From the NCBI RefSeq assembly GCF_900187615.1, contig NZ_FYDO01000030.1, forward strand, positions 16,466 to 80,465: a stretch of DNA of 64,000 bases. The letters run 5' to 3'. Shown piece by piece: positions 45,634-55,699 of this stretch. Made by a program: the position numbers and the translations under genes. The stretch is from Pseudomonas sp. Irchel s3f7 (GTDB lineage Bacteria; Pseudomonadota; Gammaproteobacteria; Pseudomonadales; Pseudomonadaceae). The notes beneath the pieces were generated by a model. It did no database searches. It saw only the letters and a program-made list of their open reading frames with translations, and was not told the DNA's origin. How positions within the stretch are numbered: position 1 is the first letter of the stretch; every line of letters begins with the position of its first letter.

Positions 45634-47727
45634 TCACATCAACACTTGACTGGCGACGAGCTGCTCTGCACGGTGGATTTCCATCATGAAGTGCTCAGCC
45701 GGCAACGGGTGGCCGAGCAAGTAGCCTTGCAGCGAATCGCACCCCAGCTGAGTCAGGAAGTCCTGCTGGACACCGGTTTCCACACCCTCGGCAACAATGC
45801 GCAACCCCAACGCCTGACCCAGCGCAACGATGGCCGAGACAATGGCCGCATCATCGCTGTCACGTTCCAGGTCACGGACAAATCCGCGATCGATCTTCAG
45901 CTCATTGGCCGGCAAGCGCTTGAGGTACATCAGGCTCGAATAACCGGTGCCAAAGTCATCGATGGACAGGTCAACGCCCATGTCCGACAGTTCCTGAAGC
46001 ACGGTCATGCTGGCATCGGCGTCGTTCATGGCGGTGGTTTCGGTGATTTCCAGGGTCAGGCTGTTGGCCGGCAGATGGTGCGTGGCCAGGGCTTTGGCGA
46101 CGCTCTGCACCAGACCGGCGTGACAGAACTGGATGGCCGACAGGTTCACCGCGATGCGCCAGTCGGTGTAACCCAGCACGTACCACTCGCGCATTTGTCG
46201 GCAAGCTTCATTGAGCACCCACTCGCCAATTGGAATGATCAGGCCGGTCTTTTCCGCCAGATCGATGAACTTGTCCGGCAACAGCATCCCCTGGGTCGGG
46301 TGTTGCCAGCGCAGCAGGGCCTCGGCACCGATTGGCTGGCCATTGCTGGCATCGAACTTCGGCTGGTAATACAGGCTGAACTCTCGAAGCTCCAGGGCGT
46401 TGCGCAAATCCTGCAGCAGTTGCAATTGCCGGCGCGCATTACTGTTCATCGAGACATCGAAGAAGCTATAACCGTTTTTACCCGCCCCTTTGGCGTGATA
46501 CATCGCCGCGTCGGCGTTCATCAGCAAATCCTGGGCAGTTTGGCCGTTGCCCGGGAAGAGCGCGATACCGACGCTGGCGGAGATGTGCAGATCATGCTCG
46601 GTGACGCGGAAGGACCGTGCGATCAAACTGACCTGACGCGCCGCGAGGTTCAAAGCGTCGTCCTGCTCGTTCAACTGCACCAGCAACACAAACTCATCAC
46701 CGCCGATCCGCGCCAGGGTGTCGTGACTGCGCAAGTCTTCACGCAGACGCGCGGCCACCTCACACAACAACAGATCACCCATGTGATGTCCGAAGGCATC
46801 ATTGACCGGCTTGAACCCGTCCAGATCGATGAACATCAAGGCAAAACAGCCGCCCTCTTCCTGCACCCGTGACATGGCCTGATCGATACGGTCGGCGAGC
46901 AGTATCCGGTTCGGCAGCCCGGTCAGGGTGTCATGCAGGGCCAGTTGGGTCAGCTCACGGTTGGCTTCGGTCAGCGACAGGGCCAGGCTGGCGGTGCGGG
47001 CCTCCAGACGCGCATCGAGGATCGACGTCAGCAAGGCAATACTCAACACAGCCAGCGTGGTGATCAGCACCAGATTATCCAGGCCATTGCCGTTCAAACC
47101 ATTGACCGCCGCCCCGCAAAAACTGCCGTCGGCAAAACGCGCCGCGGCCATGCCGGTGTAGTGCATGCCGACAATGGCAATGCCCATGATCACGGCGGCG
47201 CCACCACGGATCAAACGCACATGAGGCGTGTGCTGGCGCAGGTGAAAGGCGATCCACAACGCCGCACCCGAAGCGCCCACGGCGATCAGCAAGGAGGCGC
47301 CAAACAGCGTCGGGTCGTAATCGATCCCCGGCTGCATGCGCATCGCCGCCATGCCGGTGTAATGCATCGCGCTGATTCCTGCGCCCATCACCAGCGCGCC
47401 GAACCCCAATTGCCAGGCCGGCAGTTTCGGCCGGCTGACCAGCCACAGGGCGAAACCGCTGGAGAGCACACCGATCAACAAGGACAGCGACGTAAGGGCG
47501 ATGTCGTACCCCAGGTCAATCGGCAGCTTGAACGCGAGCATGCCGATAAAGTGCATCGACCACACGCCGATACCCATGGCGATGGCGCCGCCCGTCGTCC
47601 ATAAATGCACGGCCCGCCCCTTGGCGGTGGCAATGCGACCGGTGAGGTCCAGCGCGGTATAGGACGCGAGAATCGCTACACAGAGGGAAATGATGACCAG
47701 CGTGGGTGAATAGCTACCGATGAGCAT
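45634..47727 (-). CDS. MHYT-GGDEF-EAL bifunctional c-di-GMP enzyme (MucR-like)
   Basis: A 697-residue inner-membrane protein. Three MHYT sensory repeats are seen (MHFIG at 58-62, MHYTG at 121-125, MHYTG at 188-192) among about seven helices; such modules are proposed to bind copper and sense gases. The GGDEF motif is intact at 342-346, with an RxxD inhibitory site (RSHD, 333-336) five residues before it. The EAL motif is intact at 469-471 with the downstream DDFGTGYSS loop. Both synthesis and hydrolysis of c-di-GMP are thus possible. Domain order and length match P. aeruginosa MucR, which promotes alginate production. It stands as a single leftward gene. Confidence 0.9.
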   Translation of the reverse strand: MLIGSYSPTLVIISLCVAILASYTALDLTGRIATAKGRAVHLWTTGGAIAMGIGVWSMHFIGMLAFKLPIDLGYDIALTSLSLLIGVLSSGFALWLVSRPKLPAWQLGFGALVMGAGISAMHYTGMAAMRMQPGIDYDPTLFGASLLIAVGASGAALWIAFHLRQHTPHVRLIRGGAAVIMGIAIVGMHYTGMAAARFADGSFCGAAVNGLNGNGLDNLVLITTLAVLSIALLTSILDARLEARTASLALSLTEANRELTQLALHDTLTGLPNRILLADRIDQAMSRVQEEGGCFALMFIDLDGFKPVNDAFGHHMGDLLLCEVAARLREDLRSHDTLARIGGDEFVLLVQLNEQDDALNLAARQVSLIARSFRVTEHDLHISASVGIALFPGNGQTAQDLLMNADAAMYHAKGAGKNGYSFFDVSMNSNARRQLQLLQDLRNALELREFSLYYQPKFDASNGQPIGAEALLRWQHPTQGMLLPDKFIDLAEKTGLIIPIGEWVLNEACRQMREWYVLGYTDWRIAVNLSAIQFCHAGLVQSVAKALATHHLPANSLTLEITETTAMNDADASMTVLQELSDMGVDLSIDDFGTGYSSLMYLKRLPANELKIDRGFVRDLERDSDDAAIVSAIVALGQALGLRIVAEGVETGVQQDFLTQLGCDSLQGYLLGHPLPAEHFMMEIHRAEQLVASQVLM

Positions 47728-47889
47728 GGAGACGTCTCGAAATCACCGCCGTATTGCGTCCGTTCTCGGGGGTGCAAATGGCACGATTGTACTGATTCCA
47801 AAAGGGAACGCACTCACAATATAAGCAAAAGGCCATTAGTCCGATGAAACGCTTGTTTTACTGCTGGAGTGACCGAGCCAGACCCCTTT

Positions 47890-47999
47890 GTGGCGAGGGG
47901 GCTTGCCCCCGTTCGAGCGCGAAGCGGTCGCAAAATGCTGGCTGACTGATAATTTCGAGGGCCGCTTCGCAGCCCAACGGGGGCAAGCCCCCTCGCCAC
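47890..47999. repeat. REPIN (GAGGGGGCTTGCCCCC type) between opmB and MHYT gene
   Basis: GTGGCGAGGGGGCTTGCCCC at 47890 pairs with GGGGCAAGCCCCCTCGCCAC ending at 47999 around a ~65-base spacer containing GAAGCGGTCGC / GGCCGCTTCGC. It lies 25 bases beyond the opmB 3' end. Confidence 0.85.
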
Positions 48000-48024
48000 A
48001 GAAAAGCAGCCTCACCCAGTGTTG

Positions 48025-49494
48025 TCACTTGGTGTCGCTTACATCAAGCTGCCCATCCCACCCGCCGCCCAGCGCGGCAATCAACTGCACACTGGCGATC
48101 AGTCGACTTTGCTGCAGATCCAGTGCACTGCGCTCATTGTTCAGCGCCGAAGCCTGGGTCACCACGACATCGAGGTAGGCGATCAAACCGGCCTTGTATT
48201 GGTTCTGAGTCAATCGCAGCGACTCACGGGCCGCATCCAGCGCCTGCTGGCGCACGACGGCTTCATCCTGCAACACCTTGAGTTGAACCAGGTAGTTTTC
48301 CACTTCGCGCAAACCGTCGAGCACAGTCTGGCGGTATTTGGCCACGGTCTCATCGTAGGCGGCTTCACTGCGATCGACTTCCGCCGAGCGCTGGCCACCG
48401 TCGAACAAGGTCATCGCCAGTTGCGGGCCGACCGACCAGAAGCGGTTGGGCACACTGAACAAATCTTTCGAAGTGCTGCTGCTATAGCCGCCGTTCAGGT
48501 TCAACGTAAAGTCCGGGTAGTAAGCGGCCTTCGCCACGCCGATGTTGGCGTTGGCGGCGATCACCGAGCGTTCGGCGGACGCAATGTCCGGACGCCGCTC
48601 CAGCAGCTGCGAAGGCAGGTTCAGCGGCACCTGTGGCAACTGCGGAATGTCTCGGGTTTCGGCCAGGCCGAATTCGGCCGGCGGCAAGCCGATCAACACC
48701 GCGATAGCGTTCTCGAACTGGGCGCGCTGCCAGATCAAGTCAACCAGATCAGCCTCGGTGCTCTTGAGCTGCGTTTGCGCCTGGGCCACCGCGTCCTTGC
48801 CGGAAACCCCGGCGCGATACTGGTTTTCGGTCATTTTCAGCGAACGCTGATATGCCTCGACGGTAGCTTCCAGCAAGCGTTTCTGCTCGTCGATCACGCG
48901 CAATTGCAGATAGTTCTGCACCAACTCCGACTGCTGGCTGAGGCGCATGGCCGCCAGGTCGGCGAAACTGGCCTGGGCGTTGGCGGTGTCGGCTTCCAGA
49001 CCGCGACGCAATTTACCCCAGACATCCGCTTCCCAACTCACACCTGCCTCGGCGGTGTAGGTGTCACGGATACCGCTGGAAGAACTGGTCAGGCTCGAAC
49101 TACTGCTGCCGGTGCCTTGGCTGGAGCGATTTTTCCCGAGCGACAGGTCCACTGTCGGGAAAAACGCCCCCCGCGCACTGCGCACCAGCGCCTGGGCCTG
49201 ACGGTACTGGGCTTCGGACTGCGCCACGGTCTGGTTGGCGCTGTTGAGTTTCTCGACCAGGCCATTGAGCTGCCGGTCGCCATACAACTCCCACCACGCG
49301 CCGCGAATGAGTGCATCACTCGGATTGGCCTGGCTCCAGCCCTCGGCAGCCTTGTACTGCACGGGATCGGCGGCTTGCGGACGCTCATAGTCCGGGCCGA
49401 TGGCGCAGGCACTGAGCATGACCATGCACAGTGAAAGGCTCAACAATCGCGAGCCCCGTACAGTGGCCAAATGGATAAGCGAACGGTCAGTCAT
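48025..49494 (-). CDS. opmB: RND efflux outer-membrane factor, OpmB-like lipoprotein
   Basis: A 489-residue OprM/NodT-family trimeric channel subunit. The signal peptide ends with a lipobox (VMLSAC, Cys30), giving an acylated N-terminus. Two repeated coiled-coil/strand modules are seen, with family phrases DYERPQ near the start, SWEADVWGKLRRGLEA, LLERRPDIASAERSVIAANANIGVAKAAYYP and LFDGGQRSAE. It is the last gene of a leftward muxA-muxB-muxC-opmB operon and overlaps muxC by 4 bases. A low-complexity Ser-rich loop (SSSSSLTSSSSG) lies in the first half. Confidence 0.93.
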   Translation of the reverse strand: MTDRSLIHLATVRGSRLLSLSLCMVMLSACAIGPDYERPQAADPVQYKAAEGWSQANPSDALIRGAWWELYGDRQLNGLVEKLNSANQTVAQSEAQYRQAQALVRSARGAFFPTVDLSLGKNRSSQGTGSSSSSLTSSSSGIRDTYTAEAGVSWEADVWGKLRRGLEADTANAQASFADLAAMRLSQQSELVQNYLQLRVIDEQKRLLEATVEAYQRSLKMTENQYRAGVSGKDAVAQAQTQLKSTEADLVDLIWQRAQFENAIAVLIGLPPAEFGLAETRDIPQLPQVPLNLPSQLLERRPDIASAERSVIAANANIGVAKAAYYPDFTLNLNGGYSSSTSKDLFSVPNRFWSVGPQLAMTLFDGGQRSAEVDRSEAAYDETVAKYRQTVLDGLREVENYLVQLKVLQDEAVVRQQALDAARESLRLTQNQYKAGLIAYLDVVVTQASALNNERSALDLQQSRLIASVQLIAALGGGWDGQLDVSDTK

Positions 49495-52400
49495 AGCGGA
49501 GTTTCCAGAGCAGCATCGGTACGCACCCCACGCCAGCGGTTGAAGCGATGGCGCAGTTTGTCGAGATAGAGGTAAACCACCGGAGTGGTGTAAAGGGTCA
49601 GGACCTGGCTGAAAATCAGCCCGCCGATGATCGTCAGGCCCAGGGGCTGGCGCATCTCGGCGCCTTCGGCGCGGCTCAGCAACAACGGCAAGGCACCGAG
49701 GATCGCCGCCAGCGTGGTCATCAGAATGGGCCGCAAACGTTGCAGGCAGGCACTGCGAATCGACTCCAGCGGCTCCAGCCCTTGATGCCGTTCCAGTTGC
49801 AGCGCCAGGTCGATCATCAGAATGGCGTTTTTCTTCACCACACCAATCAGCAGGAACAACCCGAGCAACGAAATCAGGCTGAATTCGCCGCCCAGCACAT
49901 AGATCGACAGCAGCGCGCCAACCCCGGCTGAAGGCAACGTCGAAAGAATGGTCAGCGGGTGGATGTAGCTTTCATACAGCACACCCAGCACCAGATACAC
50001 CGCCACCAGTGCGCCGAGAATCATCCACGGCTGACTTTTCTGGGTCGCGGCGAAGGCGTCGGCCGTGCCGGCCATTTTCGCGATCACGTCTTCCGGCAGG
50101 CCGACCTTGGCAATCGCACGCTCAATGGCGGCACTGCCCTGCTCCACGGTCACGCCCGCAGCCATGTCGAAGGCAATGCTTTCCGAGGCGAACTGGCCTT
50201 CGTGGCTGACCCGGTCATTTTCCAGGCTGTTTTCGTAATGGGCGATGGTCGACAACGGAATTCGCGCACCGTCGGCGGTGATCACCTGAACCTGCTTGAG
50301 GGTGATCGGGTCCTGGGCGTACTTCGGATTGACCTCCATCACCACCTGGTACTGGTTGAGGCTGTCGTAGATCGTCGAAATCTGCCGCTGGCTGTAGGCG
50401 TTGTTCAGCACCGAGGTGACCATGTCCATGTCGACGCCCAGGCGTTTGGCTTGATCGCGATCGACAATCAGCGTCACTTGCTGGGCACCCCGCCCTTCGC
50501 GGGCATCAATCGCCGTCAGCTCCGGCAAGGCCTTGAGCGCCGTCACGACTTTCGGATACCACTCGCGCAACGCGCTCAGATCGCCACTCTGCAGGATGTA
50601 GGAGTATTGGGACGAGGTTTGCTCACGGCCACCGCCAAATTGCAGGTCCTGGTCGGCCATCAGCATCAACTGCGCACCCGGCACCTTGGGCATTTCCTTG
50701 CGCAAGCGTTCGATGACTTTCTGCGCCGAGATGCTGCGTTCCTTGATCGGTTTCAGGCGCACGAGCATGAAGGCGTTATTGGTGCCGTTGCTGCCGCCGA
50801 TGAAACCGGCAACGCTTTCGACCGCCTCGTCCTTCAACACCGCACGACGGAAGATTTCCATTTTCGGCTGCATCACACTGAACGACAGACCGTCGTCACC
50901 GCGCACGAAACCGATCAGCTGTCCTGTATCTTGTTGCGGAAGAAATGTTTTAGGAACAACAACATACAGCGCGATATTAACGCCAATTGTTACGAATAGA
51001 CTGAGCAACGTCAGGAGCCGGTGACGCAACACCCAGTCCAGGCTCGTGGCGTATTTACCGACCATCCACTCGTTGGCGCTCTGACTCCAGCGTTGCAGCC
51101 GGTTTTCCTGCCCCGGCGTATGCGGCTTGAGCCAGCGGGCGCAGAGCATCGGTGTCAGGGTCAGCGAAACGATCAGCGACACCACGATGGAAGCCGCGAG
51201 GGTGATGGAAAACTCGCGAAACAGACTTTCAATGATGCCGCCCATGAACAGGATCGACAGGAATACCGCCACCAGCGAGACGTTCATCGACAGCAACGTG
51301 AAACCGACTTCCTGGGCGCCGAGGTACGCGGCTTTCATCGGCGGCACGCCTTTGTCTATGTGCCGGGAGATGTTTTCCAGCACCACGATGGCATCGTCCA
51401 CCACCAGCCCCGTGGCGAGGATCAGCGCCATCAGCGACAGGTTGTTCAGCGAGAAACCGTAGAGGTACATCACCGCAAAGGTACCCACCAGCGACACCGG
51501 CACCGCCAGGGTCGGGATCAGCGAGGCGCGGAAGTTACCGAGAAACAGGAACACCACCAGGATTACCAACGCCACGGCGATCAGCAGGGTCATTTCCGCT
51601 TCGTGCAGCGTGGCCTTGATCACCGGCGAGCGGTCCATGGCCAGGTTCAGTTTGACGCTGGCGGGCAGCACGGCCTGCAACGCCGGCAACTGGGCCTTGA
51701 TCTCGTTGACGGTCTCGATGATGTTGGCACCGGCCTGCCGGTTGATCACCAGCAGTACCGCAGAGTCGTCGTTGAAGAAACCGCTGTTGTAACGGTCTTC
51801 GACGCCATCGCTGACCTTGGCCACATCCTTCAGACGCAGGGCCGCGCCGTCGGCGTAATGGATGATCAGCGACTCGTAGTCCTTGGCTTTTTCCAACTGG
51901 TCGTTGGCCTGCACCTGCCATAAACGCTGGCCGTCCTCCACCGAACCCTTGGGTCGGCGCACGTTGGCATTGGCGATGGTGTTGCGCACATCGTCCAGCG
52001 CCACGCCGTACTGGTTCAGCGCCTGCGGCTCGAGCTCGACGCGCACCGCCGGCAGGGAGCTGCCGCCGATCTGCACTTCGCCCACGCCCTGCACTTGCGA
52101 CAGGCTCTGGGACAGGATGGTCGAGGCCAGGTCGTAGAGCTGGCCTTTTTCCAGCACGTCCGAAGTCAGCGACAGCACCATGATCGGCGCCTGGGACGGG
52201 TTGACCTTCTTGTAGGTCGGCATGCTGCGCATCCCGCTGGGCAGCAGGTTGCGCGAGGCATTGATCGCCGCCTGCACTTCCCGCGCCGCGCCGTTGATGT
52301 CGCGGTCCAGGTCGAATTGCAGGATCACCCGGGTCGAGCCCTGGCTGGAGCGGCTGCTCATGGTGTTGACCCCGGCGATGGCGCCGAAGGAACGCTCCAG

Positions 52401-52598
52401 CGGCGTGGCCACGGTCGACGCCATGACCTCCGGGCTCGCACCGGGCAGGCTGGCTTGCACCACGATCACCGGGAAGTCCATTTGCGGCAGCGGTGAAACT
52501 GGCAACAGGCCGAAGCTCACCCCACCCAGCAGCATGATTGCCAGGCTCAACAACATGGTCGCGACCGGGCGTTTGATGAAAGGTCCGGACAGGTTCAT
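49491..52598 (-). CDS. muxC: RND multidrug efflux pump subunit MuxC
   Basis: A 1035-residue RND transporter with 12 membrane helices and two large periplasmic loops. The proton-relay Asp pair is in GLVVDDAIVVLENISRHID (helix 4). It is one of two different RND subunits that, in P. aeruginosa MuxABC-OpmB and E. coli MdtABC, form a heterotrimeric pump for novobiocin, aztreonam, macrolides and similar compounds. It overlaps muxB by 4 bases and opmB by 4 bases. Confidence 0.94.
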   Translation of the reverse strand: MNLSGPFIKRPVATMLLSLAIMLLGGVSFGLLPVSPLPQMDFPVIVVQASLPGASPEVMASTVATPLERSFGAIAGVNTMSSRSSQGSTRVILQFDLDRDINGAAREVQAAINASRNLLPSGMRSMPTYKKVNPSQAPIMVLSLTSDVLEKGQLYDLASTILSQSLSQVQGVGEVQIGGSSLPAVRVELEPQALNQYGVALDDVRNTIANANVRRPKGSVEDGQRLWQVQANDQLEKAKDYESLIIHYADGAALRLKDVAKVSDGVEDRYNSGFFNDDSAVLLVINRQAGANIIETVNEIKAQLPALQAVLPASVKLNLAMDRSPVIKATLHEAEMTLLIAVALVILVVFLFLGNFRASLIPTLAVPVSLVGTFAVMYLYGFSLNNLSLMALILATGLVVDDAIVVLENISRHIDKGVPPMKAAYLGAQEVGFTLLSMNVSLVAVFLSILFMGGIIESLFREFSITLAASIVVSLIVSLTLTPMLCARWLKPHTPGQENRLQRWSQSANEWMVGKYATSLDWVLRHRLLTLLSLFVTIGVNIALYVVVPKTFLPQQDTGQLIGFVRGDDGLSFSVMQPKMEIFRRAVLKDEAVESVAGFIGGSNGTNNAFMLVRLKPIKERSISAQKVIERLRKEMPKVPGAQLMLMADQDLQFGGGREQTSSQYSYILQSGDLSALREWYPKVVTALKALPELTAIDAREGRGAQQVTLIVDRDQAKRLGVDMDMVTSVLNNAYSQRQISTIYDSLNQYQVVMEVNPKYAQDPITLKQVQVITADGARIPLSTIAHYENSLENDRVSHEGQFASESIAFDMAAGVTVEQGSAAIERAIAKVGLPEDVIAKMAGTADAFAATQKSQPWMILGALVAVYLVLGVLYESYIHPLTILSTLPSAGVGALLSIYVLGGEFSLISLLGLFLLIGVVKKNAILMIDLALQLERHQGLEPLESIRSACLQRLRPILMTTLAAILGALPLLLSRAEGAEMRQPLGLTIIGGLIFSQVLTLYTTPVVYLYLDKLRHRFNRWRGVRTDAALETPL

Positions 52599-55500
52599 GG
52601 CTGCTCTACCGCTTCCACGGACTCAGGTTTGCGCCCCCAGCGGCGACCGAGGCGGTCGAAATACAGGTAGATCACCGGGGTGGTAAACAGGGTCAGCACC
52701 TGGCTCAGCAACAAGCCACCCACCATCACCAGACCCAACGGCTGACGCAGCTCCGCGCCAGAACCGGTGGCCAGCATCAACGGCACCGCACCGAACAACG
52801 CCGCCAGGGTGGTCATCAGAATCGGTCGGAAACGCAACAGCGCTGCCTGGTAGATCGCCGTTTCCGGGTCCATGCCCTGATTGCGCTCGGCGTCGAGGGC
52901 GAAGTCGATCATCATGATCGCGTTCTTTTTCACGATGCCGATCAACAGGATGATGCCGATGATCGCGATCATGCCCAGGTCGTTGCCGCTGAGGATCAAC
53001 GCCAGCAGCGCACCGACCGCCGCCGATGGCAGGGTCGAGAGAATGGTGATCGGGTGGATGTAGCTCTCGTAGAGCACACCGAGCACGATGTACATGGTCA
53101 CTACCGCCGCCAGAATCAGCAGCAAGGTACTCGACAACGACGCCTGGAATGCCTCGGCCGCGCCCTGGAACTGGGTCTGCACGCCAATCGGCATGCCGAT
53201 GTCCTTCTGCACTTGCTCGATGATCTCCACCGCATGCCCCAATGCCACGCCGGGTGCGAGGTTGAAGGACATCATCACCGCCGGGAACTGGCCGATGTGG
53301 GTGATCGCCAGTTGTGCCTGGCGCTCTTCGATGTGCGCCAGGCTGGACAGGCGCACCTGTCCGCCATCGGTGGTCTTGACGTGGATCTGGTCAAGCGCCT
53401 GCGGGCCGATCTTTTCACCCGACTGCGATTGCAGCACCACGCGATACTGGCTGGCCTGGGTGTAGATCGTCGAAATCTGTCGCTGACCAAAAGCGTCGTA
53501 CAGCGCATCGGTGATGTTCGACACCGACACCCCGACCCGCGAGGCCGCATCACGGTCGATCACCAGATAGACCTGCAAGCCCTTGTCCTGCAAATCGCTG
53601 GCGACATCGGTCAACTCCGGGCGATCTACCAGGGCGTCCACCAGACGCCCGCTCCACTGGCTCAACAGTTCTGAATCCGGCGACGACATGCTGAATTGGT
53701 ACTGCGTACGGCTGACGCGATCCTCGATGGTCAGATCCTGCACCGGCTGCATGAACAGGCGGATGCCCACCAGTTTGTCCACTTCCGGTTGCAGACGAGC
53801 GATCACCTCGGGCGCCGTCAGATCGCGATTGCTGTGAGACTTGAGGTTGATCAGCAGGCGACCGCTGTTGAGTGTCGAGTTGTCGCCATCCACGCCGATG
53901 TAGGACGACAGGCTCTCGACCGCAGGGTCGGCAAGGATGACCTTGGCCAGTTCCTGCTGGCGCTCGCTCATGGCCGCAAAGGAAATCGATTGCGGCGCCT
54001 CGGAAATCCCCTGGATCACGCCGGTGTCCTGTACCGGGAAAAAGCCCTTGGGCACCACCATGTACAGGACCACCGTCAGCGCCAACGTGCCGATAGCCAC
54101 CAGCAACGTCAGCGGCTGGTGCTTGAGCACCCACTGCAACTTGCGCCCGTAGGCAGCGATCATCCAGTCGATGAACGCACCGCTGGCGCGGTAGAAACGG
54201 CCCTGCTCTTCTTCCTTGGGTTCGCGCTTGAGCAAGCGTGCGCACATCATCGGGGTCAGGGTCAGGGAAACGACGAGGGAGATCAGGATCGCCACCGCCA
54301 GGGTGATCGCAAACTCACGGAACAACCGCCCGACCACATCGGCCATGAACAGCAGCGGGATCAGCACCGCAATCAGCGACAGGGTCAGGGAAATCAGGGT
54401 GAAACCGATCTGTTTGGCGCCCTTGAGCGCCGCGTTCAGCGGGCTGTCACCCTCTTCGATATAGCGGGAAATGTTCTCCAGCATGACGATTGCGTCGTCC
54501 ACCACAAAACCGGTGGCGATGGTCAGCGCCATCAGGGTCAGGTTATTGACCGAAAACCCCGCCAGGTACATCACGCCGAACGTGCCGATCAACGACAACG
54601 GCACGGCGACCGACGGAATGATCGTCGCGCTGGCCCGGCGCAAAAACAGAAACGTGACCATGACCACCAGGGCAATGGCGATCAGCAATTCGTGCTGCAC
54701 GTCCTTGACCGAGGCGCGGATGGTTTGGGTGCGATCGGTCAGTACCACGACGTCGAGACCAGCCGGCAGGTTGTCAGTGATGCTTGGCAACAGGGCCTTG
54801 ATCCGGTCGACCACTTCGATGACGTTGGCGCCGGGCTGACGCTGGATGTTCAGCAGCACGGCCTGATTTTCATTGGCCCACGCGGCCAGTCGCTCGTTTT
54901 CGGCACCGTCGACGATTTCCGCGACGTCCTTGAGCCGCAACGGCGCGCCATTGGCGTAAGCCAGGATCAGGTTGGCGTAATCCTTCGGCGAGGTCAGTTG
55001 GTCGTTGGCATCGAGCATCGACACCCGGGTCGGGCCGTCGAAGTTGCCTTTGGGCTGGTTGACGTTGGACGCGCCGATCAGGGTGCGCACGTCCGACAGG
55101 TTCAGGCCATTGGCGGCCAGCGCCTCGGGGTTGACCTTGATCCGCACCGCCTGACGTTGACCGCCGGCAATGCTGACCATGCCGACGCCGCTGATCTGGG
55201 CGATTTTCTGCGCCATGCGCGTGTCGACCAGGTCATTGAGCTTGGGCAACAGCATAGTCTTGGAGGTGATCGCCAGGGTCAGTACCGGGGTGTCGGCCGG
55301 GTTGACCTTGTTGTACACCGGTGGCGCCGGCAAATCCTTGGGCAGCAGGTTAGTGGCCGCGTTGATCGCCGCCTGCACTTGCTGCTCGGCCACGTCCATG
55401 TTGATGTCGAGGCTGAAACGCAGGGTCAGCACCGACGCACCGCCGGAACTGGTGGATGCCATTTGCGTCAGGCCGGGCATTTGCCCGAACTGCCGCTCCA

Positions 55501-55699
55501 GCGGCGCGGTCACGGCGCTCGTCATGACGTCCGGACTGGCGCCGGGGTACAGCGTCATGACGCGAATGGTCGGGTAATCGACCTGAGGCAGTGCCGACAC
55601 CGGCAGCAGCCGATAAGCGATGATACCGGCCAGGATAATGGCCAGCATGCTCAGGGTGGTGGCTACCGGGCGAAGAATGAACAGCCGCGAGAGATTCAT
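52595..55699 (-). CDS. muxB: RND multidrug efflux pump subunit MuxB
   Basis: A 1034-residue RND transporter, paralogous to the adjacent muxC. Helix 4 carries GFVVDDAIVMLENISRYIE with both Asp. In the MdtB/MdtC type of pump, the two subunits differ in role, with B doing proton relay and C drug binding; which applies here is not decided by sequence alone. Junctions with muxA and muxC are 4-base overlaps. Confidence 0.94.
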   Translation of the reverse strand: MNLSRLFILRPVATTLSMLAIILAGIIAYRLLPVSALPQVDYPTIRVMTLYPGASPDVMTSAVTAPLERQFGQMPGLTQMASTSSGGASVLTLRFSLDINMDVAEQQVQAAINAATNLLPKDLPAPPVYNKVNPADTPVLTLAITSKTMLLPKLNDLVDTRMAQKIAQISGVGMVSIAGGQRQAVRIKVNPEALAANGLNLSDVRTLIGASNVNQPKGNFDGPTRVSMLDANDQLTSPKDYANLILAYANGAPLRLKDVAEIVDGAENERLAAWANENQAVLLNIQRQPGANVIEVVDRIKALLPSITDNLPAGLDVVVLTDRTQTIRASVKDVQHELLIAIALVVMVTFLFLRRASATIIPSVAVPLSLIGTFGVMYLAGFSVNNLTLMALTIATGFVVDDAIVMLENISRYIEEGDSPLNAALKGAKQIGFTLISLTLSLIAVLIPLLFMADVVGRLFREFAITLAVAILISLVVSLTLTPMMCARLLKREPKEEEQGRFYRASGAFIDWMIAAYGRKLQWVLKHQPLTLLVAIGTLALTVVLYMVVPKGFFPVQDTGVIQGISEAPQSISFAAMSERQQELAKVILADPAVESLSSYIGVDGDNSTLNSGRLLINLKSHSNRDLTAPEVIARLQPEVDKLVGIRLFMQPVQDLTIEDRVSRTQYQFSMSSPDSELLSQWSGRLVDALVDRPELTDVASDLQDKGLQVYLVIDRDAASRVGVSVSNITDALYDAFGQRQISTIYTQASQYRVVLQSQSGEKIGPQALDQIHVKTTDGGQVRLSSLAHIEERQAQLAITHIGQFPAVMMSFNLAPGVALGHAVEIIEQVQKDIGMPIGVQTQFQGAAEAFQASLSSTLLLILAAVVTMYIVLGVLYESYIHPITILSTLPSAAVGALLALILSGNDLGMIAIIGIILLIGIVKKNAIMMIDFALDAERNQGMDPETAIYQAALLRFRPILMTTLAALFGAVPLMLATGSGAELRQPLGLVMVGGLLLSQVLTLFTTPVIYLYFDRLGRRWGRKPESVEAVEQP

